Positions 36,339-39,410 of a stretch of 39,410 bases of DNA are shown here, piece after piece. Numbering within the stretch: the stretch's first letter is position 1; each line of letters starts with the position of its first letter. The notes below the pieces were generated by a model. It did not search any database. It saw only the letters and a list, made by a program, of their open reading frames with translations, and had not been told where the DNA came from. The translations under genes were made by a program, and so were the position numbers. The stretch comes from Entamoeba invadens IP1 (taxonomy: Eukaryota > Evosea > Mastigamoebida > Endamoebidae). The stretch covers positions 274,471 through 313,880 of the forward strand of contig NW_004191594.1 in NCBI RefSeq assembly GCF_000330505.1, given 5' to 3'.

Positions 36339-37015
36339 AATGTTGGGGAAGTGTATATTCGTATTGTAATTTTATTATTATTTATTATTATTTTGTTTAC
36401 TTTCTAGTATAATAATAATAAACTTATAGTATCTTTGAATTATTAAGTTTAATTCAAAACAATTATTTTAACTAATATAATTCACAAAAAAATGTGAATT
36501 ATTATAAACTAATATTTGCAATGATTGACAAATATACGTTTTGAATTATAAAAAAAATATGATTTATTTCACTCAAGAAGTTTTCAACTTGATTTAAAAA
36601 ATCAACTATTATTTTATTTCATAATATCATAGAATTTAATACAACTATTTAAAACAAACACTAAAAATTATTGACTCAAATTTAATTATAAAAATATTAT
36701 AATATAACTATATAAAAGTTGTACAATAAAAAACTATTATTAAATTAATGTGTATTATATTGATATTAAAAATGTAATACATTATATATTTATTTATATT
36801 ATTGATAAATAATATAATTATTAGTGATTGTAAAACTTAAGTAATATAACACTTTTCCTAAACTTCATTAATTATTAATAAACCATTTACAATAATAAAA
36901 ATAATAATACTTATATAAAATGTTATTAATTATAGTAAACTATTTTGATTCAATTGTTTTATGGAAATTAATAAAACTCAAAAAAACTCAAGAACTTGAA
37001 ACAATAAAGATTATT
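36339..37015. other. A/T-rich spacer before the GLEBS nucleoporin gene
   Basis: 677 bases of nearly pure A/T with short simple repeats (ATTATTATT, TATAATAAT). An in-frame ATG at 36920 would lengthen the next gene by 32 residues, but that extension is A/T-driven and unconvincing. No RNA gene or mobile element is visible. Confidence 0.45.
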
Positions 37016-37483
37016 ATGTTCGGACCGACACTCTCAAATGGACAGTATACCTTCAACTCTTTTGCCGAACCTCTCACACCACGTGGGTCAACTCAACCTT
37101 CCCTTTTTGCACCACAACCAGTTTATCCACAAACACCAATTAAGCCACAAGCACAACAATCATTTTTTAACTTCGGTGCTCCTCAACAAACAAGTCTTTT
37201 TCAAACACAACCACAACAAATTCAAACAACAAACGTCCCTCCAAGCTATCTCTTTTCTGATATGCTTGAGTCTTCGGGGACATTCTTTTTCAACGCGATC
37301 GACTACACCGTCCAAGGAAGTCGCAAAGCGGTTTATGCGGATACTGTGAAGTACGACCCTCAAAAAGGTAGCATCGTTTACAAAGGAATCAATGCCATGC
37401 AACAATACACCAATACAACACCCCTCGAGCTCAGAGCAAGAGACTATGCTATGTCAAACAACCAAAGACCTTATCTAAATTGA
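37016..37483 (+). CDS. Minimal nucleoporin with FG-type N-terminus and GLEBS-like motif (Nup98-related)
   Basis: With the ATG at 37016 the protein has 155 residues. It begins MFGPTLSNGQY, and residues 1-85 are rich in Pro, Gln, Phe and Thr with FG-type or related units (MFG, SLFAPQ, NFGAPQ, SLFQTQ), like a very short FG domain. Residues about 100-155 contain YDPQKGSIVYKGINAMQQYT then PLELRARDYAMSNNQRP. This matches the GLEBS region of Nup98/Nup116, which binds Rae1/Gle2 (pattern Y-x-hydrophobic-I-x-x-M-x-x-Y, then P/S-x-E-L-R-x-x-D-Y). The large FG repeats and autoproteolytic domain of Nup98 are absent. Family placement is by motif only. The upstream ATG at 36920 is rejected because its extra residues are coded by simple A/T sequence. 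Convergent with the next gene (99 bases). Confidence 0.75.
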   Translation: MFGPTLSNGQYTFNSFAEPLTPRGSTQPSLFAPQPVYPQTPIKPQAQQSFFNFGAPQQTSLFQTQPQQIQTTNVPPSYLFSDMLESSGTFFFNAIDYTVQGSRKAVYADTVKYDPQKGSIVYKGINAMQQYTNTTPLELRARDYAMSNNQRPYLN

Positions 37484-37582
37484 TTTTTAAGTAGAGTTTG
37501 GGAGTAATTCAGTTCATTGTGTTTGACAACACGAATTAGCAAAACTCAATTATTGAAAGTCATAGAACTATTCCAAATCAGT

Positions 37583-38296
37583 TTACAAAAGTGGGACGGT
37601 GCCGAAGATGTTGATTGGCGAAACATATATTGGCTTCTGAACGACTTCACAGAAGTGCTGGAATAAGACGTCATGTCTATTAACATACCACGTACTCCAC
37701 GCGAACTCATTGACATATTCAATCATCTTTTTAGAGAAGAGCATTCCAGGCATGGCTCTGTAAGATTCGTCTGGCCAGAACGGCATCAGTCTGTCGTTTG
37801 TGATTGTCAACTTCTCTCGCTGGCTTCTTTGAAGATAAAGTTGAATAAAGCAATCATCACCAAAGAGCGTCTCGACAAAGTTGTTTGTCTTTTTCTGAAC
37901 AACTTCATAGAGCGTGTTTACTTCGTCGTCTGTCATCTGTCGTGGTGGCGCTATCATAATGATGTCAGTCTCAGCTCCTTCAATTTTTTTCATGTTTGCA
38001 TAAAGCCATTGCGACATCACCATGTCCTCTTCGTATTGTTTGACAGAGAGTGTTGTGTTTTGGAAACCATAAGCTATAATGCCATTACGGTACGCAAGCT
38101 GTACTCTGTGGAGGATGGTGTAGTCGTTTGTCACTGGAATTTGTTGGAAATCTATGCATGGGTGGTGTGGGAGTGTTTGTGGTTTAGTGAATGGGTATGG
38201 CAGTACGCGCACCGTAATTTTCTGTGTACATTCCGCCTCCGTACCAAAGCCAACAGCAAAAATTCCTCCAAAAAGGAGCCCCAAGATTATGGTCAT
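37583..38296 (-). CDS. Secretory-pathway lumenal protein, possibly glycosyltransferase-like
   Basis: A 237-residue protein starting with a hydrophobic signal sequence (MTIILGLLFGGIFAVGFG), probably cleaved or acting as an anchor. The rest is lumenal or secreted. Two sequences hint at a glycosyltransferase: GDDCFIQLYLQRS in the middle and MPGMLFSKKMIEYVNEF followed by a HDVLFQHFCEV stretch. These resemble the acceptor-side 'G-x-x-hydrophobic-S-x-x-hydrophobic' and 'ED/HD-hydrophobic' blocks of GT-A enzymes. No unambiguous DxD is present, and I cannot name a family. An in-frame TAG lies three codons before the ATG, so no longer start exists. A second ATG at 38339 (antisense of the plus strand) is in another frame and ends after nine codons. 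Confidence 0.72.
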   Translation of the reverse strand: MTIILGLLFGGIFAVGFGTEAECTQKITVRVLPYPFTKPQTLPHHPCIDFQQIPVTNDYTILHRVQLAYRNGIIAYGFQNTTLSVKQYEEDMVMSQWLYANMKKIEGAETDIIMIAPPRQMTDDEVNTLYEVVQKKTNNFVETLFGDDCFIQLYLQRSQREKLTITNDRLMPFWPDESYRAMPGMLFSKKMIEYVNEFAWSTWYVNRHDVLFQHFCEVVQKPIYVSPINIFGTVPLL

Positions 38297-38946
38297 TCCG
38301 GTCTAGCAATCACAAGTTTTCTCTTTGCTTTTCAATCATGTCATTTTCTCTTCCCTTTTTAAAATGATGGAAAAAGTGATTTTTTTGTTGTTGACTTTTC
38401 AAATTTTTTATTATAAATTATTATTACAAATTATTATATGATATGCAATTGTTATAAACAATGCATATCAAAAAATAATATGTTATTTGAGTAAGTTAAG
38501 TACTATTTAAATTATAATAAAACATTTAAATAAAATAATAAATAAATTAAATTTATTTAAATTAAATAAAATTTTTAATTATTTTAAATTACTTTTATTT
38601 AATACATTTTTTATTTATAATTGTTGTAAAGGCGATCACAGTGAATTTGATAATCATCATGAAGTGTGAAAATCACTATGAAAATAAAAAATCACAGTGA
38701 ATTTTGAACTCTATTTATATGGTGATGATTTTAAAAATATAACAAAGAAAAAAATTAATTTTACTATACACGATGATGATTTTTAATAATAACTATATTT
38801 TTTACTAATTAAGAAACAAACATATTTTTATTTATTAAATTAATTATATATAGTATATATAATCAAAATATATTTATTATTTTGCAATCGAAAGATTATT
38901 TCTTATTTTAAAAAAATAAAGAAATAAAAATAAATATTTTTTCAAA
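38297..38946. other. A/T-rich spacer with hairpin and short direct repeats
   Basis: Nearly pure A/T. A near-perfect inverted repeat occupies 38440-38469: arms GATATGCAATTGTT and AACAATGCATATC, one unpaired base, 3-base loop. A 14-base direct repeat ATCACAGTGAATTT occurs at 38635-38648 and 38691-38704. Short ATCATCAT/GATGATGAT stretches surround it. No protein gene is supported. Confidence 0.55.
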
Positions 38947-38968
38947 TATATATAAAAACCGCAATTGA

Positions 38969-39098
38969 GTTGTGTGAAGGGGGAATTTGTATTTATTGAT
39001 GGAAAAGTGTTTCCGTTGATCTTGCGGAGACTTTGGATACATCTCCGTAGCCAGTTAGTTACAATTAACACAACAATGAAAGTCCTCCGCTATTTTTT
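38969..39098 (+). ncRNA. Candidate structured RNA gene (pol III-like arrangement)
   Basis: An island of roughly 45% G/C, strongest at 39000-39090, stands out from flanks that are almost pure A/T. It contains two perfect hairpins: GGAAA-AGTG-TTTCC at 39001-39014, and CGGAGA (39025-39030) with TCTCCG (39042-39047). GTTGTGT at 38969-38975 can pair with ACACAAC at 39068-39074 to close a stem around both. CTCCGC at 39085-39090 offers an alternative partner for GCGGAG at 39024-39029. A TATATATAAAA box ends about 12 bases before the island, and a T6 run (39093-39098), usable as a pol III terminator, follows. I do not recognise U1, U2, U4, U5, U6, 5S, SRP or RNase P motifs. Alternatively it is a conserved fragment of a minus-strand protein gene. 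Confidence 0.35.
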
Positions 39099-39410
39099 AT
39101 TAAAACTTTTTTGTTAAAAAAAAACGTGAAAAAATTTGAAATAGTATATTCAATCGTAAATAATCTATAATACAAAATCATCATCTATAAATAAAATGTG
39201 CATTTTTCATCATCTAAATATAGAACAATTAACATAAAAAAAGAAAAAAAAAACACAATGTACTAATAATTTGTATTATTATATATAATATCGTAATAGT
39301 ACACCATTCATAATAGTTTATTATATCATTTAAATTATTGATTATAACATGTTTATCACATTTATCGATTGTAACACCAACAATAAAAAATCGAATAGTC
39401 AATAACAATG
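39099..39410. other. A/T-rich end of window
   Basis: 312 bases of A/T-rich sequence with A- and T-runs. No gene, repeat or promoter element can be assigned. Confidence 0.5.

Noticed and set aside
36920..37015. 32-residue N-terminal extension of the GLEBS protein
   Set aside because: Coded by simple A/T sequence; the protein proper starts at MFGPT (37016) where composition changes.
37673..38362. 229-codon plus-strand ORF opposite the signal-peptide gene
   Set aside because: The minus-strand frame has a signal peptide and balanced composition; this one is Cys/His/Trp-rich as expected for a complement.
38877..39071. 64-codon minus-strand ORF across the hairpin island
   Set aside because: Half of it is simple Lys/Phe/Leu/Tyr sequence from A/T DNA; the hairpins and TATA/T6 arrangement fit an RNA gene better, though I cannot exclude a coding remnant.
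1..39410. Clustered regularly spaced repeats, prophage or bacterial transfer
   Set aside because: No spaced repeat array, and every recognised gene is a typical eukaryotic nuclear gene; no ORF looked bacterial.

Overview
This window looks like a scaffold segment from an Entamoeba-like amoebozoan nuclear genome. The genes are eukaryotic, almost all single open exons, and packed with spacers of about 0.1-0.7 kb that are extremely A/T-rich. Two genes belong to a TLDc-like family that I associate with Entamoeba. Coding DNA is visibly richer in G/C at third positions (frequent TCG, GTC, GAC, ACG) than I expect for E. histolytica, so a species such as E. invadens fits better; that species guess is inference. 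Two runs of exactly 100 N (15778-15877 and 28120-28219) are assembly gaps of nominal size.

Layout. 1-4855: AP-3 delta adaptin (+, with an apparent frameshift in its N-terminus) converging on TFIIIB subunit Brf1 (-). 5527-16584: the ribosome-assembly AAA+ ATPase midasin (+), whose acidic region is probably hidden in an N gap. 16791-17540: a small coiled-coil cytoplasmic protein (-). 18144-20873: a large type I membrane protein with beta-helix-like repeats (+). 21213-23009: a coiled-coil plus beta-rich protein of unknown role (+). 23141-24019: Arp2/3 subunit ARPC2 (-). 24423-25256: a BRCT-repeat protein (+). 25405-26541: proteasome lid subunit Rpn9 (+). 27005-27529: RhoGDI (-). 27921-28350: two tiny minus-strand ORFs flanking the second gap. 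28599-30218: DNA primase large subunit (+). 30539-31267: a TLDc-like protein (+). 31413-32927: histidyl-tRNA synthetase (-). 33293-33862: a SPRY-like small protein (-). 33863-35519: a long gene-free spacer. 35520-36338: a second TLDc-like protein (+). 37016-37483: a minimal GLEBS/FG nucleoporin (+). 37583-38296: a secretory-pathway protein (-). 38297-39410: A/T-rich DNA containing a compact, relatively G/C-rich, hairpin-rich island that could be a pol III-type RNA gene.

The genes form no operon. They are housekeeping functions (vesicle coats, pol III transcription, ribosome assembly, actin nucleation, Rho signalling, proteasome, replication priming, tRNA charging, nuclear pore) mixed with lineage-specific proteins. 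The observations I rate most worth following are four. First, a GACCAAA motif lies about 50-80 bases before the ATG of both TLDc-like genes (as inverted repeats) and of midasin (single copy). Second, both TLDc-like proteins appear to begin with an N-myristoylation signal, which moves one start codon. Third, the structured island near 39 kb. Fourth, the minimal GLEBS nucleoporin. I see no CRISPR array, tRNA, rRNA or transposon in the window.
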